Assembly (NCBI GenBank): GCA_910890315.1
Contig: CAJVGD010000042.1
Location: forward strand, 1,364,001-1,428,000
Source: Serendipita indica DSM 11827
Lineage: Eukaryota; Basidiomycota; Agaricomycetes; Sebacinales; Serendipitaceae
Length of the DNA stretch: 64,000 nt
Direction of reading: 5' to 3'
Shown: piece after piece, positions 22,297 through 33,259 of the stretch
Position numbering within the stretch: position 1 is the first letter of the stretch
How the letters are laid out: every line of letters starts with the position of its first letter
Program-made: the position numbers and the translations under genes
The notes under the pieces: generated by a model
What the model saw: only the letters and a program-made list of their open reading frames with translations
Database searches by the model: none
Told to the model about the DNA's origin: nothing

Positions 22297-22323
22297 ATGT
22301 CGCTTTGGTTGAACCTGCCATGA
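22297..22323 (+). other. Possible uORF overlapping the POL3 start
   Basis: ATG followed by seven codons (MSLWLNLP) and a TGA that overlaps the proposed POL3 start as ATGA at 22320-22323. It exists only if transcription starts upstream of 22297 and the longer N terminus is not used. Confidence 0.35.
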
Positions 22324-25300
22324 AGCGCAGAAAAGTCGACGGCGCAGCCAACAACGCCGCACCTACAAAGCTTTCTTTCACCGATATATTGGAGAGGATT
22401 GAAGGGGAAGAGGCGTCTGCTTCGGGTACGCATGGCTCGCCCGCGAATACAAAGTCGCTGAACAAGCATGCATTCCTTCAGGCGTAGAGGGAGGGGCAGA
22501 CCAATGGGATCGACTTCCAATGAAACCTATAAATGAAAAGACCGACACCATCGTGTTTCAACAGATAGACATCGAGCAATATATCGAAGCCAACCGACCC
22601 AAGCTCCGAATGTATGGTGTAACCGAGGTAGGCTATGGGAGTACCCAGCAACAATCCAATCTCATCAGTACCTAGGATGGACACAGCGTCATGGCCAACA
22701 TCTACGGGTTTCTTCCATATTTCTACGTACACTGCCCTCGAGGATTTTTGGAAGAAGACTTGGGCCCTTTCCGTGAATTCATAAACGTATGTAATTCTTT
22801 CCATGTCATTGTTCCCCGAATAACTTGTTTCTTTCAGAAAGCAACGGATCCAGACGCTATCCTGGATATCCAGATTGTCAAGAAGAAAAGTATCTGGGGC
22901 TACCGCGGTGATACAGATGTACCATTCCTCAAGATTATCCTCTCTATCCCTCGACTTGTGCCAAAAGTTCGAGGCGCTTTCGAGAAAGGCGAGCTCGATT
23001 ACAAAGAGCTCTTCAACAGAGGTGGCATGGGCACAGAAACCTATGAAAGCAACTTACTCTATGTCTTGCGCTTTATGGTGGATACAAAGGTACGCTCTGC
23101 ATGCGGGTTTCATTTGTGCCTAACAGGTCGTCCTCAGGTCACCGGGATGAATTGGATCGAGATCCCAGCAGGAAAATATACCGTTCGGAAATCAAACAAG
23201 ACCTCAGATTGTCAGCTCGAAGTTGATGTTCAATGGGACCAATTTATCTCGCATGCCCCGGAAGGGCAATGGTCACATATGGCTCCTTTCCGTATCCTCA
23301 GCTTCGATATTGAGTGTGCAGGACGGAAGGGAACGTTTCCAGACGCCAAAATCGATCCAGTGATTCAAATTGCGAACATGGTCACCCGTCAAGGTCAGTT
23401 CCTAACGTGTTCCCGAATATAACACTTACTCTGTCATAGGAGAGTCGAAGCCATTCATTCGCAACGTGTTCACATTGAATACATGCGCGCATATTGTAGG
23501 CTCTCAGGTCATCTCACACCAACACGAAGGGAACATGCTTCAGGCTTGGAGCGATTTCGTGAAGCGCGTTGACCCGGATATCATCATCGGGTACAATATC
23601 GCAAACTTCGACTTTCCGTATCTTATGGACCGTGCTGAAGCCTTGAAAGTCAAAGAATTCCCCTACTTGGGGAGGCTTACACGTACGTCCCTGTTGGCAG
23701 TTCTACCATGTCTTACCATCTACAGACTCGAAAACATATGTTCGCACAACCCATTTCTCCTCAAAGGCGTACGGTACTCGAGACTCCAAGGAGACCGTCC
23801 TGGAAGGGAGGCTTCAGCTTGACATAATTCAAGTGATGCAGAGGGACTACAAACTCAGAAGTTACTCTCTCAACTCGGTTTGCGCACACTTCTTGGGGGA
23901 ACAGAAAGAGGACGTACATCACTCGGTCATTACTGACCTGCAGAACGGCACTCCGGAGTCTCGACGTCGACTTGCAGTTTATTGCTTGAAGGTCAGTCTG
24001 AGGGGCAGTCAAACGCTGGAATCTAACCTCGTCTAGGATGCATATCTACCACAAAGACTCATGGACAAGCTCATGTGCTTTATCAACTACACTGAAATGG
24101 CTCGTGTGACCGGAATTCCTTTCAACTACCTACTCTCCCGAGGCCAGTCGATCAAAGTCGTCTCACAGCTCTATAGAAGGGCAAATTCAGAGGGCTATCT
24201 CATCCCTGCGACTAAATCTGAAGGTGAAGCGACTGGATCTGTTGCTATCTCTTTGACTTATACCCTGCACAGGTGGTGAAGATCAGTATGAAGGAGCTAC
24301 AGTCATCGAACCTAGTAGGGGGTTCTACAAGAAACCAATTGCAACCCTGGACTTCAGCTCGCTCTACCCTTCTATCATGATGGCTCACAATCTCTGCTAT
24401 ACAACTCTCTTGAATAAGGATACCATTGATCGGCTTGGGCTGATCCGTGATGTCGACTATATCCAGACACCCAACAAAGGTGAGTCCCAAGCTTGAAGTA
24501 ATTCTAATTCTGATATTTCGTGAAGATTTTTTTGCGACGACAAAAAGAAGAAAGGGCCTTCTTCCCACTGTACTGGAAGACCTAATTGCGGCTCGTAAAC
24601 GTGCGAAAGCTGATTTGAAGAAAGAAACGGACCCCTTCAAGCGTGCTGTCTTGGATGGTCGTCAGCTGGCCCTTAAGGTCCGTCTTTCGTTCGGCGCAAG
24701 ATAACCCACTAACGGAATCACAGATTAGTGCTAACTCTGTATACGGTTTCACCGGAGCAACTATCGGCAAGTTGCCTTGCCTCGAGATATCCTCAAGTGT
24801 TACTGCATACGGCCGACAAATGATTGAACGAACCAAAACCGTCGTCGAGTCTCAGTTTTCCATCGCAAACGGTCGAAAGTGGGACGCACGTGTTATTTAT
24901 GGCGATACGGATTCAGTTATGGTGGAATTTGGATGCGAAGACTTGGAGACGGCAATGGAGTGTGGTATGTAATGTGCCACCTCTTATTCTGGGCTCATAA
25001 TCTTCGTAGGTCGCGAAGCTGCTGCGTTTGTGACAGAGACCGAGTTCGTCAAGCCTATCAATCTCGAGTTCGAAAAGGTCTACTTCCCATACCTACTCAT
25101 CAGTAAGAAGCGTTACGCTGGTCTTTATTGGACGAAACCAGAGAAGTACGACAAGATGGATGCCAAAGGAATTGAGGCAAGCATCCAGATTTGTCGGTAT
25201 CTCTTGACTAACTCGCTTCATAGACCGTACGAAGAGATAACTGTCGCCTTGTTTCTACTGTCATTGAGACGTGTCTGCAAAAGTTGCTCATTGATAAGGA

Positions 25301-26367
25301 CGTCGAAGGGGCCGAGAGGTGAATTTCAACTATCCTCGACTATGTGATCTAACGCATAAAAAGCTATGTCAAACGAATGATATCCGACTTGCTCCAGAAC
25401 AAGATAGACATGTCGCAACTAGTCATCACCAAAGCCCTGAGCAAAGAGAGTTCGTGAAGGCCCCTATCGATTTTCATGTTCTGACCATTTTGTAGCGTAT
25501 GATGGAAAGCAGGCTCATGACGAATTGGCAAAGAGAATGCGAGCTCGTGATGCGGGTTCAGCTCCTGCGCTGGGAGACCGAGTACCCTACGTTATCATCA
25601 AAGGAGCGAAATGTCGGTATGAACATGCTCACCAGAACCATACTGACCCTTGGTTAGCCGCTGCTGCATACGAGAAGGCTGAAGATCCGCTTTACGTCCT
25701 CGAAAACAATATACCCATTGATACGAAGTACTATCTTGATAACCAACTAGCAAAACCCCTCGAACGAATCTTCGAACCTATCCTTGGAGACAAAGTCAGC
25801 CGACTCTGTACGTCTCAACTCTACAAGTGACTCGGTCTCATGTTTTACAGTGAATGGCGATCACACAAGGACAGTGCAGATCGCGACACCGACGACTGGG
25901 GGCCTCATGAAGTTTGCTGTCAAAACGGCCACCTGTCTTGGATGCAAGACACCTCTAAAGTCGACCAACTCTGTTCCGAGTATGTCGAGTTGGAAAATGG
26001 ACATTTTGCTAACATCTATGACAGATGGTGCTGTTTGTAATAATTGCAGACCAAGGTTGCCCGAGCTCTACCAGAAGCAGGTCTGTCCCTGGATTTCAGC
26101 TTACCCAGACCTTCAACTCTTCGTAGGTTACGCAAAGTTCAAAGTTACAAGTATCTTTTGCTCGGTTGTGGACCCAGTGCCAACGTTGCCAGGGCTCCCT
26201 CCACCTGGTGAGTTACTTGAGTATATTCAAGGGAGAACGCTCACGTGAGGTAGGATGTTTTGTGTACGAGCAAAGATTGTCCAATCTTTTACATGAGGAA
26301 AAAAGCACAGCGAGACGTCGCAGACGCCGTGGCTACAATGAATAGATTCGAAGGCGAGATATGGTAG
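22320..26367 (+). CDS. POL3: DNA polymerase delta catalytic subunit
   Basis: Main lagging-strand replicase with proofreading. The exonuclease has [10 protein letters not shown] (Exo I), [14 protein letters not shown] (Exo II) and YCLKDAYLP (Exo III). The polymerase motifs are [18 protein letters not shown] (A), [12 protein letters not shown] (B) and IYGDTDSVM (C). The C terminus carries CysA (CLGCKTPL ... CNNC) and the Fe-S-binding CysB (CQRCQGSL ... LCTSKDC), ending MNRFEGEIW at 26367. About 15 short introns interrupt roughly 1,090 codons; one joins EASASG to [13 protein letters not shown] chose the ATG at 22320 (MKRRKVDG). An upstream ATG at 22193 could add about 42 residues if a 37-nt intron (22234-22270) is removed, but that stretch also looks like a TATA region. 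It is divergent from the PhyH gene. Confidence 0.95.
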
Positions 26368-26538
26368 ACGACTTTCGTATTGTAAGTCAGGATAACGCCT
26401 CTCAAGGATCCACATTGACCTCTTGAAAGTCTTGTACTTTACCCATTATTCAATCTTTAGTACTCTGACTCATCTTGCCGGACCGTCGGAACGACGCGCC
26501 TACGCGCTCCACCACTTAGTCCCCTTCCACCTTGAACA

Positions 26539-27880
26539 ATGTCAGCACCAGACAGTGTTCTTCAAGGGCAAAAACCTGCTGAGGTCTTGATCGTTGGGTT
26601 TGGCGCTGTTGGAATAATCTGTAAGCATTGTTTCACTCAAGATGTGCTTTGACACTGCCTAGATGGCTACTTCTTAGAGTTACACAAGTTGGCCCGAGTA
26701 ACAGCAGTCGCCCGCTCAACTTATGATAGCATCATCAGTATGCCTCTCACATTGACATAAGCTAGGCCTGATCTCGCGATAGAGGATGGAATCACAATCA
26801 AGAGCCTTAAATGGGGCGATATACAAGGATGGAGGCCATCAAGAGGTGACCTTGAACATTATTCAACCGCTGTAGATTCATTTCTTTCCAGTCGTACGAG
26901 CGATTGATGAATTGCTTGATTCACCCTTCGACTATGTTATCATCTCGACAAAAGCTATTCCGGAAGTCGCTACAACCCCTCATCTACTCGGATCCCTTCT
27001 AAGCGACCAATATCGCCACCCTCAGCCGGCTTATGTCCTTCTTCAGAATGGACTCGGAGTCGAAAAAGAGCTTCACGACACCTTGGCAGGGATTCAGCCA
27101 CCGCCAATCATCATCACTTGCGCCTTGTATATCATGACAAACATCACTGCCAACGGGAGTGTTTCACACGGTTCATTTGTATGCTATCCTGCCAACTTTA
27201 TTTTCCCAGTGCCTCATAAATTTCCAGGAGCGGGTGACCGCCGGCATATATCATCCCATTCCAAAGCCCAACACAGATATAGAGCAGAAAGTTCTCGAAC
27301 GCTTCGTTGGGCTAATCACAAGTAGTAATTCGGAGGGCAAAATCTCGGACAATGTACTAGCGGCAAAGTATCTCAAGAACCTTTGGTAGGATTATCTTCT
27401 CTCCAGGTCCTCTCCACTTATTTTTATCAGGAATTCGACGTTTGGGATGTACAGTGTGCTCACGAACCTCAGTCCACTCCAGTGGATGCAGAATGACAAA
27501 GGGTTTGAGTACAGTAGAAACGTCATTCTATCCTTACTTCGAGAAGTCATCCTTGTCGGGCAACAGAGTGGCTTGCAAGCCGACTGGCCCGACGCAGAAG
27601 AATTCACGGATAAGGCCTTTGATCAGTTCAGGACTGGAACCGATTTCATTCCTTCTGCACTGCTGGACGTTAGATTGGGCAAGCCGTTTGAGCTCGAAGT
27701 CATTTTGGGGGCTGTCGTCCGCATGGGGAGAGAGCATGCAGTCCCAATACCAGTGAGACTATTTCATCTTGAAGCGCCCAGCGACTGATTCATTTGGAAC
27801 AGCGACTGGAGTTGATGTATCAAACCCTCTATTTAGTGCAGTCAGATAAACTACGAAACAGTTTAGCGGCATCCAAGTGA
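26539..27880 (+). CDS. Ketopantoate reductase-like protein (ApbA/PanE family), copy 1
   Basis: NADPH-dependent reductase fold; the canonical enzyme makes pantoate for CoA synthesis. The ATG at 26539 gives MSAPDSVLQGQKPAE and the Rossmann VLIVGFGAVGII. Later blocks are FDYVIISTKAIPEV, AYVLLQNGLGVEKEL with the conserved Asn, AKYLKNLWNSTFG with the catalytic Lys, and FIPSALLDVRLGKPFELEVI with the conserved Glu. After IPIP a 48-nt intron leads to RLELMYQTLYLVQSDK and the stop at 27880. About seven introns are present. A second copy lies inverted 3 kb away. Which copy, if either, serves pantothenate synthesis cannot be told. It converges with an F-box gene with 87 bp between stops. Confidence 0.85.
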
Positions 27881-27967
27881 ATACATGATGACAAGAACGA
27901 ATAATGCCGGCCTCTATATGGATACATGAGCATAAGGGGTCGAATAAACAGACGCGAGCAACAACAA

Positions 27968-30471
27968 TCATTGGCCACGGACAAGCTGTACTTCTACGCC
28001 ACTGTCAGACTGGTTCTACGCGTACGTAATTAACATACCTTGCATCATGCTACCCGTGATGGTGACAAGGTGGACAAAGTCGTGCTTGCCACAAGCAAAC
28101 GAGCGGCGGTATTTGTATCCCCAAGCCTCGGAGAAGGAATTCCACATCTGTCGACGACGTGGCCAGCCATCAAACCAATTGCGGAGTGGCTCGATAAGGC
28201 CGTCTTCCGTGTCCGATGCTTCGCTTCCTGTGGCCACATCGATAGAATCTTCCGTAGAGCTAAGGGATAGATCTGGCTGAGCAGGAACAGGCAGGTTTGG
28301 GTCAATGATTTGCACCTGCGAGTTGCAAGTGAGACCACAGTCTAGACAACAGTCACAGCCAGGTCTGGACGGAGGTTAGCTAAGGCTCGATACAGTTTGC
28401 GATATACTCACTTTGTGGCATCGAAAAGACCATTGCGGAACGTCAATGCAATGTCGGAAATGGCCGGAATTTTGGGTATACGCTTAGCGAGGAGGGCAGT
28501 GATAGGAGCCAAAAGTGTGTTGGAAGGGTATCCAGGAAGCTGGATGCTGGTCAAAGGCGTAACAGATGAGCCCGGCATAATGTTACGGCGTAGCAGCATA
28601 TGACACAACAGGTCCCAGCTGGGATAGCAGTGGAACGATATAGTTTCCAGGCGCGGGCAGCTTGAGGGCGACCGCAAGAGGACTTCACAGAAGTCGTTTG
28701 AATCCTTTCTTGCGTACGCTTCAGCAAACACGAGCGTACGAATCGAGGAAAATGTAGTAGTGATGGTGGAACAACGGCGGAATGTTACAGAAGAAAAGGA
28801 TATGGATCCATCCCAAGACAACTTTTGAACGCGAGGGAAGCGACTTCCATGGAGATACTCTGTGGGCGTTGACTTTGCTTGTACGAGTTCGCGACTGTTG
28901 GGGGTACAACTCTGGGATCCGTCCGAAGATATTGTATCCACCCAGAGATCTTCTAGGAGTGGTAGATCGAGGTATTGCAGCAGCGTCTCGTTGGAGAGCC
29001 GGATGGACTGGAGGCTCGGGAGCGTGTACTTTGAAATGGAGGCATCCGAGGTCAGCTCGGAATAGCTGAGTTCGACCCTGTCCAGAAGCTTGAGGGTGGA
29101 TAGATAGCGGAGCAGCGCTTCGACTGGTGGGGTTTCAAAGAAACCCAAGGTCAAGGTTTTGACCTGATTCATCCGGTCTCCGAGTGCGTGAAACAGGGCG
29201 ACAAAGTGTTGGGTAGGAGATGGCATTGACTCGATGACGATGTCCGGTTGCTGGATAAAGTGAAATTCCTTGACTTGGGGAAGAGGCGGAAAGGTGGGCA
29301 GTGGTACCGATGAATCGTCCGTGCGCTCCACAGGATGATAAATTCGGAGATGGGACAGACTAGGAAGGTGCCGGAGGTAGCTGGCGTTGGCCATATCTGT
29401 CCAGGAGATGCGGATGTACAGCGTGGTCAACTGCGAGCCTCGCAGCGTAAGGACGGGTTTGATCGCGTTGAGCCCATTACGGATAAAAATGAGCGTCTTG
29501 AGGAGAGGGAGCTGAGTGATGTCACCCCATGGCGAGTCGTCGTCGACACGTTCCACAATGAAACGCGTGAGATTGTCGAACGACTCGAGCAGCTCGATAT
29601 GCTCCAACGAGGAGCATTGGGTGAGCGTCGGGATAATGCCTCGGAGGGGGGACCCGGTCGTAAATCGGCGGAGATTTTGGAGACTGATAATATCCATGCC
29701 GAGCACTTCGCTTTCGAGGTTGAAGCCGAGCACGTTTCGAAGGGCCGGCATTACTGGAAAATTCTCTGGGGGGATACGCGGTGGGTATGATTGCTGGCCG
29801 TTGACGTATGCGAGCGTCTCGAGGGCCGATAGGCGGTCGAGTCGCTGTAATGCTTTCAAAGCTTGGGGGAATAAGGGCTCGCGCATGCTGTAGTCTCCGT
29901 CGTAGATGGCATGGTGTCGAAAATGAATTTCCTTGATCCTATGAGCGTGTGGTTTAAGGAGCTCGAGCCACCATTCGTCTTGCTGTGGCTGAAGAAAGAC
30001 CTCGAGGATCAGCGGCGCGCTCTGCGAGTACTGGAGTCCCATTTCCACTCGACGGACGTTTCCAGTGCCCTGACCGATGAAGACACGCGTCCAGAAAGTG
30101 CTCGCGGACATGAGAAAATATCTCCAACGGCGCGACACTTGGAGGCACGAAAAGAGTCCGTCCGAGCGATCATGGGGCACTTCTGAAAAGCATTGTAAAA
30201 GGAGTTCTGGAGGAAGAAAGTCAAATGGATCTGGGAGAGTGCATGTTTGGCGTTGATGACGCTGACGTTGTGCGAGCCAGTTGTACTCGTTGCGCACGCG
30301 CGAGAGTTCTGGGCTTTCGTCGACGTGGTGTGGATTGTAGAGCTGATAGAACTGTCTAAGGAGATTTCTTTGTTTTAACACGCCCAGGTCCTGGCGTTGA
30401 TGGGCCATAATCGCAGACGAGGCAGCTTCCAAGGGGGAAATCAGCCTTGGATCGGCGTGGCTTTGGTTCAT
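27968..30471 (-). CDS. F-box protein with leucine-rich region and Cys-rich tail
   Basis: Probable substrate receptor of an SCF ubiquitin ligase. The ATG at 30471 (MNQSHADPRLISPLEAASSA) precedes a helical region and the F-box (FDFLPPELLLQCFSEVPHDR through SRRWRYFLMSASTFWTRVF). About 450 residues of irregular leucine-rich repeats follow. An intron begins after DATK (about 28407-28363), and the next exon starts PGCDCCLDCGLTC, a cluster of five Cys, then an acidic segment and a Trp/Arg-rich stretch (NWFDGWPRRRQMWNSFSEAW). A last intron (from about 28034) joins SMMQ to EVQLVRGQ, ending at 27968. Substrate unknown. The large exon has no introns, unlike most neighbours. Confidence 0.8.
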
Positions 30472-30873
30472 CAACGGCGAGCGTACAGAGCCACCATCTC
30501 ATTCACAGAACAGGCCCTTTACTCGCTCTAAGAGTAATCTCTAATAGCCCATCCGGGCCATTGTGACCCAAATCCCCACATGCCTATCCTGGTCCAGGGG
30601 CTCGTATGTGATACACATCCGCGACATGTCCCATTTACGCTGAGACAGCGCGTCTCCACCGGCCTGGATGTGAGCGGCCTCGTCAATCGGCCTTCGCCGC
30701 CCAAGTCCATAAAGACCAGACGGCCGCTCTATAGGTACCGGCGCCAGCGATAGCGACAGGTATATCCGAGGTGCACTCCTTCGTTTTGGGATATCCGGTC
30801 ATCCGGATCGTCGGTGTCTTTCAGCGTGTGAGAATGGCATGCGCAAGCTCGGCATATCAATCGCATTCTGCGT
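30472..30873. other. Intergenic, no gene seen
   Basis: About 400 bp of F-box promoter and 3' flank of the second reductase. A short minus-strand frame (30528-30710) has no domain. Confidence 0.5.
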
Positions 30874-32248
30874 TTAGCAGGAAGCTACGTACGATGCGAT
30901 AAGACGATTCTGGACAATAGACAGCAAATTGTATACGAGCTCAAGGCACTAGAAGCACGTTAGAAGCAATAAGACCGCGCAGGGAGGCCACATACCGTGA
31001 CTGAGCATCCTTGTTGCTTGCCTAGTCGCACGACCTCGCCAAGGATCACCTCCAACTCGAATGGCTTGTTATTGGTGATATCGAGGAGTGCAGACGCTTT
31101 GAACTCTTGGGGTGTCCGAGTTGTCGATACCCGTTGGAATTCGGCATTAATCTTGTCTTCCACCACCGTCGCTGGCAAATAGGTCTCGTCATACCCAAGT
31201 GATCTACCAATAGCCACAATTTCCTCCATCATATTCTTGACGAGTCCGTATGCCAGCTGAGACGACTTTGAATCCTGCACCCACTGGTCAGGAGGCAGCC
31301 GAACAAGACAACTGACCATCCCAATTGATGCATTCCTAGGGATGGTGAGACAGTCTTCTAGAATGTTTCTAGGCATACCAGAGATTCTTGTTAAACTTTG
31401 CTGCGGCTATATCCTTGACACTCGAAGCTTCGAAGCCACTTGAATTGAGTAGATCAACAAATGCAGAAATTCTAGAATCTACGACCTGTGATTGCGCTGC
31501 GTTTGAAGTGTTCGTGTCTGGTCTATATGCACCAGCGATAACCTTGTCCTAAGAAAGCCGAGTTGATGCAATCGGGTGCAAATAGACTAATCTTACCGAG
31601 GCAACGTGAATCACCGTTCCGTTTTCCAATACGTTGGCCATGATGTAGAGGGCACAGGATATGATGAGTGGTCGAGCGGATGGCGTCGCGTTGCTCTCTA
31701 CTTGTGATTCAATCGCTTCCTGCAGTTCCTTTTCTACACCCAATCCGTTTTGAAGCAATACAAAGGTTGGTGAAGAGCGAGGGAGCTGCTGAATGACCAG
31801 TCGCAGTATGGCTGGGGTGCTAGAGATTCCCGGAACAACCTTGGTGCACACAAATACATAGTCAAATTCGAATGGATACGCATCCTCGATACGTCTGACA
31901 ACTTGGTGGAGATGAGCTGTAGGATGATCAAAGAGTAGTCAATCTTACCACGAGAGGGTTTCCAGCTTTCTATCTTGCCCCACCTCGTACTTTGAATGGT
32001 AATTCCATCCCCTATAAGCCGTTAAAGCGTCGTCAAGGGGGGTCGTAGAAACATACGGAGAATGGCGTCGTATTTACTTCGCGCCACTGCCGTGATTTGG
32101 GCCTTGCCGTGATGTTCAAGGAGATAGCTATCTGTTCTTTGAGTCAACATAGGAACAAAAAATGAATGAATGACCTACAAATGATACCCACGGCGCCAAA
32201 CCCCACGACCAGAATACGGGGGATTGGATCGACACTTTTTTCAGACAT
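30874..32248 (-). CDS. Ketopantoate reductase-like protein (ApbA/PanE family), copy 2
   Basis: Paralogue of the gene at 26539 on the opposite strand. The ATG at 32248 gives MSEKSVDPIPRILVVGFGAV. Further blocks are FVLLQNGLGVEKELQEA, SALLDITNNKPFELEVILGE, and NKNLW joined across an intron (starting about 31377) to NASIGMVSCLVRLPPDQW. The last exon, after a 46-nt intron, reads CLELVYNLLSIVQNRLIASY and ends at 30874. Compared with copy 1 the C-terminal half diverges more (DQWVQDSKSSQLAYGLVKNM against LQWMQNDKGFEYSRNVILSL), suggesting an old duplication. The enzyme class is clear; the substrate is inferred. A TATA element lies upstream. Confidence 0.84.
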
Positions 32249-32316
32249 TATGATCTGTTGCAGGGGATCTTCGAGAGAGAGACAAGCAAAGACAAAAGGA
32301 TGTCACTTTGGCGGTC

Positions 32317-32323
32317 ATTTATA
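32317..32323 (-). promoter_or_regulatory. TATA box of reductase copy 2
   Basis: TATAAAT on the minus strand about 70 bp upstream of the ATG at 32248. Confidence 0.5.
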
Positions 32324-33259
32324 GAGGACCCGGATGTGCAGGTGACATTCCTCAGGGTGTCGTCCAAACGGCTCTTTCAGCCTATCAGAATGCTATTAAG
32401 TGGCCGAAAGTACCCTCTCGGTGAGGATTAAGGTGAATTTAATCTGTTTGTGGATTTCGGGGCTGAGCCACCCTGGCTTCGGAGCGTCGGGCCTGCAAAG
32501 TCTTTTGGGCGGGCGGATCATAAAGAGTGAAGGATGATGACCGGCAGACCAAAACATGTCACGAGGACTCTTATGCTCCTTCTGTGCTTGGCGTCGAAGT
32601 GGCGTGATTAGTTGCTGGACTAGCACAGTGGATGACTCATGAATGGCGTGAATGGCGGTCATATTCTTAGTTTTGAATACAAGTATGAACATAATCAAAT
32701 CCTAGCGCTCTATGTCGACTGTCAGTTGTAAGTAGCCGTCACACTCACATCTCGCTAATTTGCAAAGAGGGTGCGGTCTCTTGAGACAATAACATACTTC
32801 AGCATAGAAATACCTCCTCTGAGCGACTGGCCTGTTCTGGTTATCTTCAGTTCGCGGCTTTAACCTGCCGAGCCCGATCCTCCATCATCAAAATACAAGA
32901 AAGAGTCCCTCTCAACGTGTTCTATCATCAACGAATTCTCATAACCAGCTTGTAGGGTCCATGATGTCGCGGTCGGAAGCAAGCCAATGTGCCACCGGAA
33001 TCAATGATTATTGAAGAACCTGAGAGTTTAATCAATTAGTTTGTGAGAGTTTACAGTGTTATACACGTCGCATGAAGCCCATCGACGCATTCGCACAGCT
33101 TCGACCCAAACTTTCTAGACCGTTCCAAGGTTGTTGTCTCTAACTGGCTCAGAGATCCCTTGCAGTGACCTAATCGGTTATTGTCAATACACTCCACCAC
33201 TCGAAGCAGTCTACACATCATTAATAGGCCAGCGCTTGACACGGAGTCTTCATTCTCAA
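32324..33259. other. Intergenic, no gene recognised
   Basis: About 0.9 kb between divergent genes. A 100-codon minus-strand frame (32396-32698) lacks a recognisable domain. No repeats or RNA genes seen. Confidence 0.45.

Noticed and set aside
22480-22500. Apparent stop in the POL3 N-terminal region
   Set aside because: An intron starting GTACGC (22425) and ending TTCAG (about 22482) joins EASASG to VEGGADQW; no disruption.
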